Assembly (NCBI GenBank): GCA_000953735.1 | Contig: LN554852.1 | Coordinates: forward strand, 5,022,075-5,086,074 | Source: Moritella viscosa | Lineage (GTDB): Bacteria > Pseudomonadota > Gammaproteobacteria > Enterobacterales > Moritellaceae | Length of the DNA stretch: 64,000 nucleotides | Reading direction: 5' to 3' | Part shown: positions 18,387 through 32,877 of the stretch, one piece after another | Layout of the letters: every line of letters begins with the position of its first letter | How positions within the stretch are numbered: the stretch's first letter is position 1 | Program-made: the position numbers and the translations under genes | The notes under the pieces: model-generated | What the model was told of the DNA's origin: nothing | Seen by the model: only the letters and a program-made list of their open reading frames with translations | Database searches by the model: none

Positions 18387-18441
18387 GCACAATCTGTGCT
18401 GATAAAATCAGTCTTAATTTATAGTCTTTCGACGTTGTTTG

Positions 18442-18561
18442 GCGCTTGGCGATGCCCTACTCTCACATGGGGAAACCCCACACTACCATCGGCGTTATTA
18501 CGTTTCACTACTGAGTTCGGAATGGGATCAGGTGGTACCGCAACACTATGGTCACCAAGCA
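18442..18561 (-). rRNA. rrf: 5S ribosomal RNA
   Basis: About 120 nt on the minus strand, beginning TGCTTGGTGACC and ending with the complementary CGCCAAGC. It contains the conserved CCATTCCGAACTCAG loop and GCCGATGGTAGTGTGGGG. It follows 23S rRNA by about 135 nt. End positions are set by similarity to E. coli 5S and may be off by a base or two. Confidence 0.96.
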
Positions 18562-18696
18562 AATCTGGTTTGCTTTCTATATAGAAACTTACGTTTCATT
18601 TTAAATCTGAAAAGCTATAAATAAAGAAGTCTTTAAAACATAAAGTATTCAATCTATTCTTAAGTCGATATTTCAATTAATCATACTTCAATTTGT

Positions 18697-21586
<2,890 letters not shown>

Positions 21587-21806
21587 ATACAATCTAAAGT
21601 CGACTGTACAATTGAAATAACTAGGTATTATCTAGTTTTTTTCGCCTCAAGAATACTCAAGAACACTCTATTGTTATTACCGAAGCAATAACGTGTTTTA
21701 AGAACTTCTTTATTTATTCAGCTTTCCAAATTTTTAAAGAGCAATTTGCTAAAAAGCAAAGATAAGCATTAAGCTTGCTTAGCTTTGTATTTTAACAACT
21801 ATGATG

Positions 21807-21882
21807 TGGTGGAGCTATGCGGGATCGAACCGCAGACCTCCTGCGTGCAAGGCAGGCGCTCTCCCAGCTGAGCTATAGCCCC
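21807..21882 (-). tRNA. tRNA-Ala (TGC)
   Basis: A 76-nt tRNA in the 16S-23S spacer with acceptor GGGGCTA/TAGCTCC, D-arm GCTCAGCTGGGAGAGC, anticodon arm CCTGC-CTTGCAC-GCAGG with anticodon TGC, T-arm GCGGTTCGATCCCGC and encoded CCA. Spacer tRNA-Ala is standard in gammaproteobacterial rRNA operons. Confidence 0.97.
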
Positions 21883-21906
21883 ACATCATAGAGTTCGTAA
21901 GAAGAT

Positions 21907-21983
21907 TGGTAGGACTGAGTAGATTTGAACTACCGACCTCACCCTTATCAGGGGCGCGCTCTAACCAACTGAGCTACAGTCCT
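21907..21983 (-). tRNA. tRNA-Ile (GAT)
   Basis: A 77-nt tRNA in the 16S-23S spacer, beginning AGGACTGTAGCTCAG, with anticodon arm CCCCT-GATAAGG containing GAT, and encoded CCA. It lies between 16S rRNA and tRNA-Ala, 24 nt from the latter, in the usual Ile-Ala order. Confidence 0.97.
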
Positions 21984-22060
21984 ATCGCATTTCTTACATG
22001 CTTTTCAACTTTCTATTCAAGCAATTTGTGTGGGCACTTACAAAAATTAACAACTTTACG

Positions 22061-23604
<1,544 letters not shown>

Positions 23605-23784
23605 AAAAGTTTTGACTAATCGCCTAAGCGATTAAGTCGGCTCAATGAATTCTGCACTTCAACAACAAACCGAAGTTTGTTGTTTATAAAACCAAATCTT
23701 TCGATTTAATTTAATGTTCACAATTACATTGATATAATTTTTGGTCATTATATCTCTGCAAGTGCTCACACAGATTGCTTGAAT

Positions 23785-23800
23785 AAATTGTTAAAGAGCA
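23785..23800 (-). promoter_or_regulatory. boxA antitermination element of the rRNA leader
   Basis: The minus strand reads TGCTCTTTAACAATTT, the sequence usual for gammaproteobacterial rRNA leaders, where Nus factors bind to prevent premature termination. A related element (AAAGAGCAATTTG on the plus strand) lies in the 16S-23S spacer near 21738-21750. Confidence 0.85.
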
Positions 23801-23836
23801 TTGACATTGACGTCTTTCGTCGTAGTCAGGCTGCGT

Positions 23837-23864
23837 ATTCTACGCAAACCGGATTTGAAGTCAA
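23837..23864 (-). promoter_or_regulatory. rRNA promoter P2
   Basis: On the minus strand a -35 TTGACT (23859-23864) and a -10 TAGAAT (23837-23842) are separated by 16 bp. The following ACGCAGCC resembles a GC-rich discriminator. It is the promoter proximal to 16S. Confidence 0.85.
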
Positions 23865-23958
23865 GCACATATTTATGCTTTATTCAGGACGCTTAAAAAG
23901 TAACCGAAGTCGATTCTAAACACCTTACTGAGCGACGTTTGCCGTGTCAGTGGCCGCT

Positions 23959-23986
23959 ATTATAGATAAAACAATTTGATAGGCAA
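23959..23986 (-). promoter_or_regulatory. rRNA promoter P1
   Basis: On the minus strand a -35 TTGCCT (23981-23986) and a perfect -10 TATAAT (23959-23964) are separated by 16 bp and followed by the GC-rich discriminator AGCGGCC. The 16-bp spacer and GC discriminator are hallmarks of growth-rate- and ppGpp-controlled rRNA P1 promoters. Confidence 0.85.
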
Positions 23987-24094
23987 GCATTTCAACGTCA
24001 GGAATTACAAATACTATTACATGAACAATTAACCAACGACCACAGGTTAAATTTAACGCTGAACGTCAATGTATCGCTATATAAGTAAACGAAT

Positions 24095-24610
24095 CTATAA
24101 GGTTTTCGCAAACGACTTCACTTTAGCCCAATCAGTAAACTCAATATCTTTCGTTGTATCAGTACTACCTCCAGTTATTTTCATAATCAACTGGATAATA
24201 AGTGTTTGCCACCAATTATATTTTGAATATAACAATGCGCCTGCAAATACTGCTTGCTGTTTGGGTACCCAATTCGACTTTTCTAAAAATGCCTGCATAT
24301 ATGCATTCGTTTCAGGGGTATTCTTTTCAGCTTTTCTTGCGGTTAAATTTACACAGAAAAAACTATTTTCTTTTACTTCAAGCTCTTCTTTATGCGCTGC
24401 AACAAATTGATAGAGCTTTTTATTCAAATGACCATAACGTACAGAGCCACCAATAACGACTTTATCAAAAATAGCCATATCAAGATGCTGGCATTCTTCA
24501 AGGCTCATAACTTCACAATGATACTTATCGGCAATAGACTCCTCGATAGCTTTAATTATCTTTAAGGTTTGACCATCAACGGTAGAATACAGTACTAACA
24601 TTTTTTTCAT
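24095..24610 (-). CDS. hemG: HemG, menaquinone-dependent protoporphyrinogen IX dehydrogenase
   Basis: A 171-residue flavodoxin-fold protein (E. coli HemG has 181). The N-terminal FMN phosphate loop reads LVLYSTVDGQTLKI, and VVIGGSVRYGHLNKKLYQF is the second flavin-contact region. It oxidises protoporphyrinogen IX to protoporphyrin IX in haem biosynthesis, passing electrons to the quinone pool at the inner membrane; the hydrophobic region near residues 130-145 fits membrane association. It lies 14 nt after trkH in a yigZ-trkH-hemG operon, next to the rRNA operon as in E. coli. Confidence 0.93.
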   Translation of the reverse strand: MKKMLVLYSTVDGQTLKIIKAIEESIADKYHCEVMSLEECQHLDMAIFDKVVIGGSVRYGHLNKKLYQFVAAHKEELEVKENSFFCVNLTARKAEKNTPETNAYMQAFLEKSNWVPKQQAVFAGALLYSKYNWWQTLIIQLIMKITGGSTDTTKDIEFTDWAKVKSFAKTL

Positions 24611-24624
24611 TTATATGATTCCAC

Positions 24625-26082
24625 TTAACTACGCCAGAAAGCTGGAGTAAATAAAATTAATAAGGTAAAGACTTCTAAACGACCAAACAACATAGCGACA
24701 ACTAATATCCATTTTGCACTGTCATTAACATCACCAAAATGTACTGCAACTTGTCCAAGTCCTGGCCCTAAGTTATTTAATGTTGCAACCACAGCAGAAA
24801 AAGCCGATAGCTCATCCATACCCGTCGCGATCAATGCCAACATACAAATAACAAAAACCAAGGCATAAGCAGAGAAAAATCCCCAAACCGCATCAATAAC
24901 ACGATCGGGTAATACTTTTTTGCCTAATTTAATCTTATATACGGCACGAGGATGTACTAAGCGTTTCATTTCACGCATACCTTGCAAATAAAGCAATAGG
25001 ATACGAACCACTTTCATACCACCACCAGTAGAACCGGCACAGCCACCAATGAAACTCGAAAATACAAGCAGTACAGGTAAGAACAATGGCCAATCTTGGA
25101 AACTGGTCGTTGTAAACCCAGCAGTAGTTGAAATTGAAACGGCCTGAAAAACAGCTTTGTCTAATGCCATTTCAGGGGACTCATAAACACCTTTAGACAA
25201 GAGAATAAAGAAGCAAATAGCCACAAGTACAAGTTGTACAAATAAGAATGTACGTAATTCCGGATCATGTAAGTAGGTGCCCGGTTTAAAACCCTTAATT
25301 GAGAATGCGGCAAAATGCAGTGAGAAATTCATCCCCGCAATAATTAAGAACACCACAGTGATCATATTAATAATCGAACTATCAAAATGCCCCATACTAC
25401 TATCGTGTGTAGAAAAACCACCGATTGCAATAGTCGAAAAGCTATGCGCAATGGCATCAAAAATAGTCATCCCAGCCAACCAAAACGCCATTGCGCAAAA
25501 AACTGTAAGGCATAAATAAATATACCAAAGTGCTTTTGCTGTTTCAGCAATACGGGGGGTCATCTTAGAATCTTTGACTGGGCCAGGGGTCTCTGCACGA
25601 TAAAGCTGCATACCGCCTATACCTAAAACAGGTAATACAGCAACAGCAAGTACAATAATACCCATACCACCTAACCATTGTAAAAACTGGCGATAAAACA
25701 GCAATGCTTTAGGTAATTCATCAAGTCCAACAATAACGGTTGCACCTGTTGTCGTTAAACCAGAGAAAGATTCAAAGAATGCACCAGCGACACTGAGATC
25801 TGGTTGCTCGGAAAGAATAAAGGGTAACGCACCAACACTCCCCAGTACCGTCCAAAACAAAACTACAATCAGGAAACCATCTTTGGCTTTTAATTCTTTT
25901 TTATAATTGCGGTTTTGGTACCATACGATACTGCCTAACGTGACACAGAAAGCAAACGAATTAATGAAGACTAGACCACCACCATCCTTATATATTGCGG
26001 CGATCAGTGCAGGGAATATCATGGTTACACTAAAGATGGTAACTAATATCCCAACAATTCTTAAAATTGCCCTGAATTGCAT
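24625..26082 (-). CDS. trkH: TrkH, potassium uptake channel protein
   Basis: A 485-residue integral membrane protein (E. coli TrkH has 483). It shows the four selectivity-filter-like loops of the TrkH/TrkG/KtrB family: SGLTTTGATV, FSTIAIGGFST, STTAGFTT and LNNLGPGLG. It forms the K+-translocating subunit working with cytosolic TrkA, which is not in this window. It is 21 nt downstream of yigZ and 14 nt upstream of hemG, in one transcript. Confidence 0.96.
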   Translation of the reverse strand: MQFRAILRIVGILVTIFSVTMIFPALIAAIYKDGGGLVFINSFAFCVTLGSIVWYQNRNYKKELKAKDGFLIVVLFWTVLGSVGALPFILSEQPDLSVAGAFFESFSGLTTTGATVIVGLDELPKALLFYRQFLQWLGGMGIIVLAVAVLPVLGIGGMQLYRAETPGPVKDSKMTPRIAETAKALWYIYLCLTVFCAMAFWLAGMTIFDAIAHSFSTIAIGGFSTHDSSMGHFDSSIINMITVVFLIIAGMNFSLHFAAFSIKGFKPGTYLHDPELRTFLFVQLVLVAICFFILLSKGVYESPEMALDKAVFQAVSISTTAGFTTTSFQDWPLFLPVLLVFSSFIGGCAGSTGGGMKVVRILLLYLQGMREMKRLVHPRAVYKIKLGKKVLPDRVIDAVWGFFSAYALVFVICMLALIATGMDELSAFSAVVATLNNLGPGLGQVAVHFGDVNDSAKWILVVAMLFGRLEVFTLLILFTPAFWRS

Positions 26083-26103
26083 TATTATTTTTATCCCTAA
26101 ATA

Positions 26104-26724
26104 TTAATCGACCACTTTGACATTAACTTGGCCATTCGTTTTGTTTTTAACCGCAATAATAAACGCTTTCACATGCCTTGCATCAACATCAAGCTGCATT
26201 ATTACTTGTTCACCATATTCGGCATGTTTTAATTTACCATTATATACTGAAAATAAGCGTTCTATTGCGGCTATTTGAGCATAATCACAAGTTAAATTCA
26301 GTTCTGTATATATAAAGCATTCAATAGGATCAATCAATTTTAATACTTGTTGTACACCGCCTGCATATGCACGAGCTAATCCTCCCGTGCCTAATTTAAT
26401 CCCACCATAGTAACGCACAACAACCGCGGTCATTTCCCCTACGTCACTCCCCATTAAACAATGAAGAATAGGCTTTCCCGCGGTACCAGAAGGTTCACCG
26501 TCATCACTAAAGCCATATTGCTGCCCGTCACTGGGGCGTCCAGCAACAAATGCCCAGCAATGATGACGCGCATCAGGATGTTGTGCTTTGATTGTCCGAA
26601 CAAATTGTTCGGCTATTTGACGTCCTTTGGTTGGTGCTAGATAAGTAATAAAACGGCTTTTTTTTATTTCTTCAGTATATTCATAAGCCTGTTCTAAAAC
26701 AAAATAAGGGCTATTCGCTGTCAT
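26104..26724 (-). CDS. yigZ: YigZ, IMPACT-family protein
   Basis: A 206-residue IMPACT/UPF0029 protein (E. coli YigZ has about 204). The N-terminal domain carries EIKKSRFITYLAPT, DARHHCWAF and SDDGEPSGTAGKP, then VVVRYYGGIKLGTGGLARAY near residues 106-125. A ferredoxin-like C-terminal domain follows. Its molecular role in bacteria is not established; eukaryotic IMPACT regulates Gcn2. It is the first gene of yigZ-trkH-hemG. pepQ, which in E. coli lies between yigZ and fadB, is missing here. Confidence 0.92.
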   Translation of the reverse strand: MTANSPYFVLEQAYEYTEEIKKSRFITYLAPTKGRQIAEQFVRTIKAQHPDARHHCWAFVAGRPSDGQQYGFSDDGEPSGTAGKPILHCLMGSDVGEMTAVVVRYYGGIKLGTGGLARAYAGGVQQVLKLIDPIECFIYTELNLTCDYAQIAAIERLFSVYNGKLKHAEYGEQVIMQLDVDARHVKAFIIAVKNKTNGQVNVKVVD

Positions 26725-27219
26725 TTAAATCCTGTGTATTTGGTGCAGGTGAGATACTCATCGCTATTCTACTGTTATATGTCTGTTGATAATAGCAGGT
26801 TCAGGATCACAAATTTTAAAAGTTAAGCAATGGTCAATTTTTTTTATTAAACATTCATCAACAAACATCTAACAATTAAAAACAGTTGTAAGCCGAACTG
26901 TTTAAGGAAGATAAAACTACGCAACAAACAAACCAAAGAATTAACCACTAAACATAAACTTAAACTAAGTACCTAGCGCTAACTTGAAAGACAAATAACT
27001 TATTTTACGAGTATTGTCACCCTCTCTATCCCATCAACAACTATACTACTTAGTGATTAGATTAACATAACGCCTTTAACAATAATTTAAACAGTCGTTT
27101 AAAATAAGTGTTGAAATATTGTTAGATTATCGACAGAATGAGATCAACCAGTGCCCTACATAGCTGGTAAATAGCAAACGGAGCTGATGATCACCATCGC
27201 TTTAGCAAGGAGAAACGTA
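26725..27219. promoter_or_regulatory. Divergent yigZ/fadB regulatory region
   Basis: About 495 bp of AT-rich DNA between two divergent operons. It holds the PsrA-like palindrome at 27086-27103 (annotated separately). A candidate fadB promoter has TTAACA (27076-27081) and TAAAAT (27100-27105) with an 18-bp spacer, the palindrome lying in that spacer. A second candidate is TTGAAA (27111-27116) with CAGAAT (27134-27139), spacer 17 bp. No gene with a ribosome binding site is visible. Confidence 0.45.
27086..27103. promoter_or_regulatory. PsrA-like operator palindrome upstream of fadBA
   Basis: TTTAAAC-AGTC-GTTTAAA is a perfect inverted repeat with 7-bp arms and a 4-bp spacer. Its AAAC-N4-GTTT core fits the motif known for PsrA, the TetR-family fatty-acid-responsive repressor of fad genes in several gammaproteobacteria. 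It overlaps a candidate fadB promoter. Binding is inferred from motif and location. Confidence 0.5.
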
Positions 27220-29364
27220 ATGATTTACCAAGCCGAACAACTCTCGGTCACTCTATTAGAAGATGGCATCGCAGAATTAAAATATGACGCGAAAGGCCCA
27301 GTTAATAAATTTGATCAAGCAACATTACAAGCATTAACTGAAGCTGTAAAAGTATTACAGACTAATTCAGACATTAAAGGATTAATTCAAACATCAGGTA
27401 AAGGTGCATTCATCGTTGGCGCTGATATCACTGAATTCCTTGAACTCTTTAAACTACCTGACGCTGAATTATTAGGTTGGTTGGAACAAGCAAATGCAGT
27501 ATTCAATGCCATTGAAGACCTGCCATATCCAACAATCTCAGCAGTAAACGGTCATGCACTTGGCGGTGGTTGTGAAGCAATTCTTGCAACAGACTTCCGT
27601 GTAGCAGACACCACAGCACGTATCGGTTTACCTGAGACTAAATTAGGTATCATGCCAGGTTTCGGCGGTACAGTTCGTTTGCCACGTCTAATCGGTGCTG
27701 ATAATGCTGTGGAATGGATCACAACAGGTAAAGATTATAAAGCACCTGCGGCCCTTAAATTTGGCACAGTAGATGCGGTTGTAGCACCTGAAAAGTTACG
27801 TGATGCAGCACTATCAATGGTTAAAGATGCGATTGCAGGAAAACTTGACTGGCAATCACGTCGTGCGCAAAAACAAGCACCATTAGGTTTAAATAAAATA
27901 GAAGCAACAATGAGCTTCTCTACTGCACTTGGCATGGTATACGCGAAAGCGGGTAAACATTACCCAGCTCCGACAGCTGCAGTTAAAACAGTTGAAGCAG
28001 CAGCAAGGATGGACCGTACAGGTGCACTTGGTGTTGAAGCTGCAACATTCATTAAACTTGCTAAAACAGATGCTGCACAAGCATTAGTTGGCTTATTTTT
28101 AAGTGACCAAGCACTAAAAGCGGGCGCGAAAAAAGCAGCAAAAGCAGGTAAGGCAACCAATAAAGCAGCTGTACTTGGCGCTGGTATCATGGGTGGCGGC
28201 ATCGCTTACCAATCAGCGGTTAAAGGCACGCCTGTTATCATGAAAGACATCAATGATGCAGCGCTTGACCTCGGTATGGCAACAGCGTCTGGTTTATTAA
28301 CAACGCAACTTAAGCGTGGCCGTATTGACGGTACTAAACTGGCTAAAGTTATTTCATCAATCACACCAACACTAAGCTATAACTCAGTTGATGAAGCTGA
28401 CATTATCGTAGAAGCGGTTGTTGAAAATCCAAAAATTAAAGCGGCTGTATTAGCTGAATTGGAAGATAACGTAAGTGCAGACACAGTCATCACTTCAAAT
28501 ACGTCGACGATTCCAATTAACGTACTAGCGAAGAGCTTAAAACGCCCAGAACAGTTCTGTGGTATGCACTTCTTCAACCCAGTACACAAAATGCCACTTG
28601 TAGAAATCATTCGTGGTGAGAAATCATCTGATGAAACAATTGCGACAACCGTTGCTTACGCAGCAAAAATGGGTAAAACGCCTATCGTTGTAAACGACTG
28701 TCCTGGTTTCTTCGTTAACCGCGTACTATTCCCATACTTCTTCGGTTTCTCAAAACTTATCGCTGATGGCGCAGATTTTGTTGCCGTAGATAAAGTAATG
28801 GAAAAAGAGTTCGGTTGGCCAATGGGTCCTGCATACTTACTCGACGTTGTTGGTATCGATACAGGTCACCATGCAGCAGCAGTTATGGCTAGCGGTTTCC
28901 CAGAGCGTATGGCTAAAACGGGTAAAGATTCTATCGATGTGATGTTTGAAGCAACGCGTTATGGACAGAAGAATGGTGTTGGTTTCTACTCTTATGCTAA
29001 AGACCGTCGTGGTCGCGTACAAAAAACACCGGATGCAAAAAGCTATGAGCTGCTTGCTGAAGTTGCAAGCGAAAAAGCAGATTTCTCGAAAGATGACATT
29101 ATCGCTCGCTGTATGATCCCAATGATTAACGAAGTTGTTCGTTGTCTTGAAGAAGGTATTGTTGCTACTCCAGGCGATGCTGATATGGCACTTATCTATG
29201 GTATTGGCTTCCCTCCATTCCGTGGTGGTGTATTCCGTTACTTAGATACTATGGGTCTAGATAAATACATTGAATTAGCAGATTCATTTGCTGATTTAGG
29301 ACCACTTTACCAAGTAACTGATGGCTTGCGTCAACGCGCAGCTGACGGCAAAACTTTTTACTAA
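27220..29364 (+). CDS. fadB: FadB, fatty acid oxidation complex alpha subunit
   Basis: A 714-residue multifunctional enzyme. The N-terminal enoyl-CoA hydratase/isomerase domain has Glu119 in GGGCEA and Glu139 in GLPETKLG, matching the E. coli catalytic positions. The central 3-hydroxyacyl-CoA dehydrogenase domain has the NAD motif GAGIMGGG near 315-322 and [11 protein letters not shown]-terminal dehydrogenase-like repeat completes it. With FadA it carries out the hydration, dehydrogenation and thiolysis steps of beta-oxidation in the cytosol. I placed the start at 27220, where AAGGAGA lies seven bases upstream and the protein begins MIYQAEQL like E. coli MLYKGDTL. fadA follows 21 nt downstream. 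Confidence 0.97.
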   Translation: MIYQAEQLSVTLLEDGIAELKYDAKGPVNKFDQATLQALTEAVKVLQTNSDIKGLIQTSGKGAFIVGADITEFLELFKLPDAELLGWLEQANAVFNAIEDLPYPTISAVNGHALGGGCEAILATDFRVADTTARIGLPETKLGIMPGFGGTVRLPRLIGADNAVEWITTGKDYKAPAALKFGTVDAVVAPEKLRDAALSMVKDAIAGKLDWQSRRAQKQAPLGLNKIEATMSFSTALGMVYAKAGKHYPAPTAAVKTVEAAARMDRTGALGVEAATFIKLAKTDAAQALVGLFLSDQALKAGAKKAAKAGKATNKAAVLGAGIMGGGIAYQSAVKGTPVIMKDINDAALDLGMATASGLLTTQLKRGRIDGTKLAKVISSITPTLSYNSVDEADIIVEAVVENPKIKAAVLAELEDNVSADTVITSNTSTIPINVLAKSLKRPEQFCGMHFFNPVHKMPLVEIIRGEKSSDETIATTVAYAAKMGKTPIVVNDCPGFFVNRVLFPYFFGFSKLIADGADFVAVDKVMEKEFGWPMGPAYLLDVVGIDTGHHAAAVMASGFPERMAKTGKDSIDVMFEATRYGQKNGVGFYSYAKDRRGRVQKTPDAKSYELLAEVASEKADFSKDDIIARCMIPMINEVVRCLEEGIVATPGDADMALIYGIGFPPFRGGVFRYLDTMGLDKYIELADSFADLGPLYQVTDGLRQRAADGKTFY

Positions 29365-30555
<1,191 letters not shown>

Positions 30556-30594
30556 AAACAACGGTATACATCATACGGTTAGTTAGTCTATATC

Positions 30595-30625
30595 AAGCCA
30601 ACTATGACGATAGTTGGCTTTTTTA
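30595..30625 (+). terminator. Terminator of fadBA
   Basis: A perfect 11-bp stem, AAGCCAACTAT with ATAGTTGGCTT, around a GACG loop, followed by TTTTT. It is 40 nt after the fadA stop. Confidence 0.92.
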
Positions 30626-30708
30626 TGTTCTTCTTAAAATGTTCTTCTTGAAATTTTCCCCTCCAAGCTGTTCAATACACATTACGCAATGTAAATAATG
30701 GACTGGGC

Positions 30709-31422
30709 ATGAGCACAAAAAAGCAAATATTAGTAGTTGACGATGACGTTGAGATCAAAGAATTACTCAGTGAATATCTCGATCAAGCTGGATTTTCAGT
30801 GCTGACAGCCGGTGAAGGCAAAGAAATGCAACGCGTCTTAGCCACCAATACGCCCGATCTGATTGTCTTAGATGTAATGATGCCAGGTGATGATGGTTTT
30901 ACCTTGTGCCAAAAAATCCGCCGCACATCACAAGTACCGATCATCATGTTAACGGCTAATTCAGATGAAGCTGATCGCATTGTCGGCTTAGAAATTGGCG
31001 CAGATGATTACATGGCAAAACCTTTTAGTCCTCGAGAATTGCTGGCTAGAATCAAAGCCTTATTGCGCCGTTCAAGTTACACCAAGCCAACCCAAGGCCG
31101 CTATTTTATGTTTGCTCATTGGAAGCTTGATACATTAACACGCCAATTAATTAATCAACATAATAGCAGTACAACAGAACTGTCAGGCAGTGAATTCAAT
31201 ATGCTAAAACTGTTTGTGACAAACCCAAATCAAGTACTAAGTCGTGATGCTCTTTCGGATGCGACTCGTGGTCGAGAAGCACTACCCCTTGAACGAGGCA
31301 TCGATATACAACTGAGTCGATTACGTCAAAAACTAGGGGATAATAGTAAAAGTCCGACCTTAATTAAAACCATCCGCGGACGTGGTTATGTATTGATCAC
31401 CGAAGTCTCTTATGACGATTAA
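30709..31422 (+). CDS. OmpR-family response regulator (GltR-like)
   Basis: A 237-residue regulator. The receiver domain (about 5-120) has the acidic pocket DDD (11-13), phospho-acceptor Asp55 in IVLDVMMPG, Thr82 in LTAN and Lys104 in AKPF. The C-terminal OmpR winged helix (about 135-232) ends with IKTIRGRGYVL. The sensor kinase gene overlaps by 11 nt, so the two form a pair. With the sugar-binding-type protein two genes downstream, the set resembles the glucose-related GltR/GtrS systems of Pseudomonas. That relation is inferred from gene content, and the regulated genes are unknown. Confidence 0.9.
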   Translation: MSTKKQILVVDDDVEIKELLSEYLDQAGFSVLTAGEGKEMQRVLATNTPDLIVLDVMMPGDDGFTLCQKIRRTSQVPIIMLTANSDEADRIVGLEIGADDYMAKPFSPRELLARIKALLRRSSYTKPTQGRYFMFAHWKLDTLTRQLINQHNSSTTELSGSEFNMLKLFVTNPNQVLSRDALSDATRGREALPLERGIDIQLSRLRQKLGDNSKSPTLIKTIRGRGYVLITEVSYDD

Positions 31423-32875
31423 AGAGTATATTTACCGCCAGCTACCCAGCTCTTTAGTCTCTAGAATGTTATTACTGACACTGTTATCAATCGCCACCGC
31501 GCAGTTAATTTCAACCAGTATTTGGTATAATTTTAGTAAAGATAAAGAACTCGAAGGATTAAAAAATACCGCGGAAAGCATGGCTCAAAATATAGCCTCA
31601 ACCGCGACCTTCTTCAATTCCTTACCCTTGCAATATCGTCATATCGTATTAGAACAGTTACGCGATTTTGGTGGAAGCCGCTATTTTGTATCATTAAATG
31701 AAGTCGAAATTAATATCGATCCCGTAGCCAACAGTGAAATGAAACGTGTCGTACTCGATGAATTTCATCGTGTGCTCGGTGATAAACTGGGTAATAATAT
31801 CGTCATTAAAACAGAGTTTTCTCACCCCAAAACTTTACACGTATTAAACAACGATACTCTGTTATCTGAATTACCCCGTTCTTGGGCACACTACTCACTC
31901 ACGCTAGAACCGCTAAATCCCCCCGTGTTAGTGATACAAATGATGTTCGCACCTGATGAATGGCTATATATCGCCGCATTGCTACCAGCACCTTATGTAT
32001 CCCTTAATGATAAATTAGTAAGTAATGATCAATTGTTTTTCATCTTTCTTATTACCGCTAATTTAATGTGGATGATCTACATACTAGTGCGCTGGCAAAC
32101 CAAACCACTTAAAAAACTGGCGGCCGCAGCAGCGACATTAAGTCAAGATTTAGATCAACCTCTACTTGAAGAAAAAGGCGCATCAGAATTAGTGATTGCC
32201 ACTAAAGCATTTAACCGTATGCACTTGCGAATAAAACGTTATATTGACGATCGAGAACGGTTATTTCGGTCCATTTCTCACGATTTGAAAACCCCGATAA
32301 CGCGATTACGCTTACGTGCAGAGTTACTTAATGATGATGTAAAAACAGCGAAATTCAATAATGATCTCGACCAATTAGAAATGATGGTTAAAGGCGCATT
32401 ACAATGTGTGAAAGATACCGACATTCACGAAAACAGTGCACCTATTGATATCCAAGAATTACTGTATGAGATCACAGAACATCATAATAGCTGCACAGAA
32501 AAAGTTACCTTTTCATTTCCACAAGTAAACATTCACTATCATGGAAAACCCCTTGCTATAAAACGCTGCTTAACTAACTTGGTTGAAAATGGGATAAAAT
32601 ATGGAGGGTTCTTACACCTTATCGTCGAACAACAGCAAGAGCACATCGTCATTTGTATGATTGATTCAGGCCCCGGTATTCCAGAAGATATGTTAGAGGA
32701 CATTTTTACACCTTATACACGTATAGCTCAAGATAGCGATGGCTCAGGGTTAGGTTTAAGTATTGCTCGCAGTATAGCGAGTGCCCATGGCGGTACACTC
32801 ACCTTACACAATCGAGAAAATTCAGGATTAAAAGTGATCTTACGACTCCCGCACAAACCATCATCACGGATATAA
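31412..32875 (+). CDS. Membrane sensor histidine kinase partner of the upstream regulator
   Basis: A 487-residue kinase. Transmembrane helices lie near residues 18-38 and 207-227 and bracket a periplasmic domain of about 165 residues. A HAMP linker is followed by the H-box with His290 in RSISHDLKTPITRLR. The catalytic domain has N-box NLVENGIKYG, G1 DSGPGIP and G2 GSGLGLSIA. The start overlaps the response regulator by 11 nt. A periplasmic binding protein gene begins two bases after this stop, so an interaction between that protein and the periplasmic sensor is plausible but inferred. Confidence 0.92.
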   Translation: MTIKEYIYRQLPSSLVSRMLLLTLLSIATAQLISTSIWYNFSKDKELEGLKNTAESMAQNIASTATFFNSLPLQYRHIVLEQLRDFGGSRYFVSLNEVEINIDPVANSEMKRVVLDEFHRVLGDKLGNNIVIKTEFSHPKTLHVLNNDTLLSELPRSWAHYSLTLEPLNPPVLVIQMMFAPDEWLYIAALLPAPYVSLNDKLVSNDQLFFIFLITANLMWMIYILVRWQTKPLKKLAAAAATLSQDLDQPLLEEKGASELVIATKAFNRMHLRIKRYIDDRERLFRSISHDLKTPITRLRLRAELLNDDVKTAKFNNDLDQLEMMVKGALQCVKDTDIHENSAPIDIQELLYEITEHHNSCTEKVTFSFPQVNIHYHGKPLAIKRCLTNLVENGIKYGGFLHLIVEQQQEHIVICMIDSGPGIPEDMLEDIFTPYTRIAQDSDGSGLGLSIARSIASAHGGTLTLHNRENSGLKVILRLPHKPSSRI

Positions 32876-32877
32876 TA

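Larger units (their letters stand above)
23605..24094 (-). promoter_or_regulatory. rRNA operon promoter and leader region
   Basis: About 490 bp between hemG and 16S rRNA. It contains two promoters (annotated separately), the boxA antiterminator element and the 16S processing leader. The distal 90 bp (about 24000-24094) is the hemG 3' flank. No protein-coding gene is visible. Confidence 0.8.

Noticed and set aside
18201..18584. Long plus-strand reading frame across tRNA-Asp and 5S rRNA
   Set aside because: It is antisense to stable RNA genes and has no ribosome binding site.
27145..27175. FadR operator upstream of fadB
   Set aside because: An ACCAG...CTGGT inverted repeat is present, but its 12-bp spacing and sequence do not match the FadR consensus.
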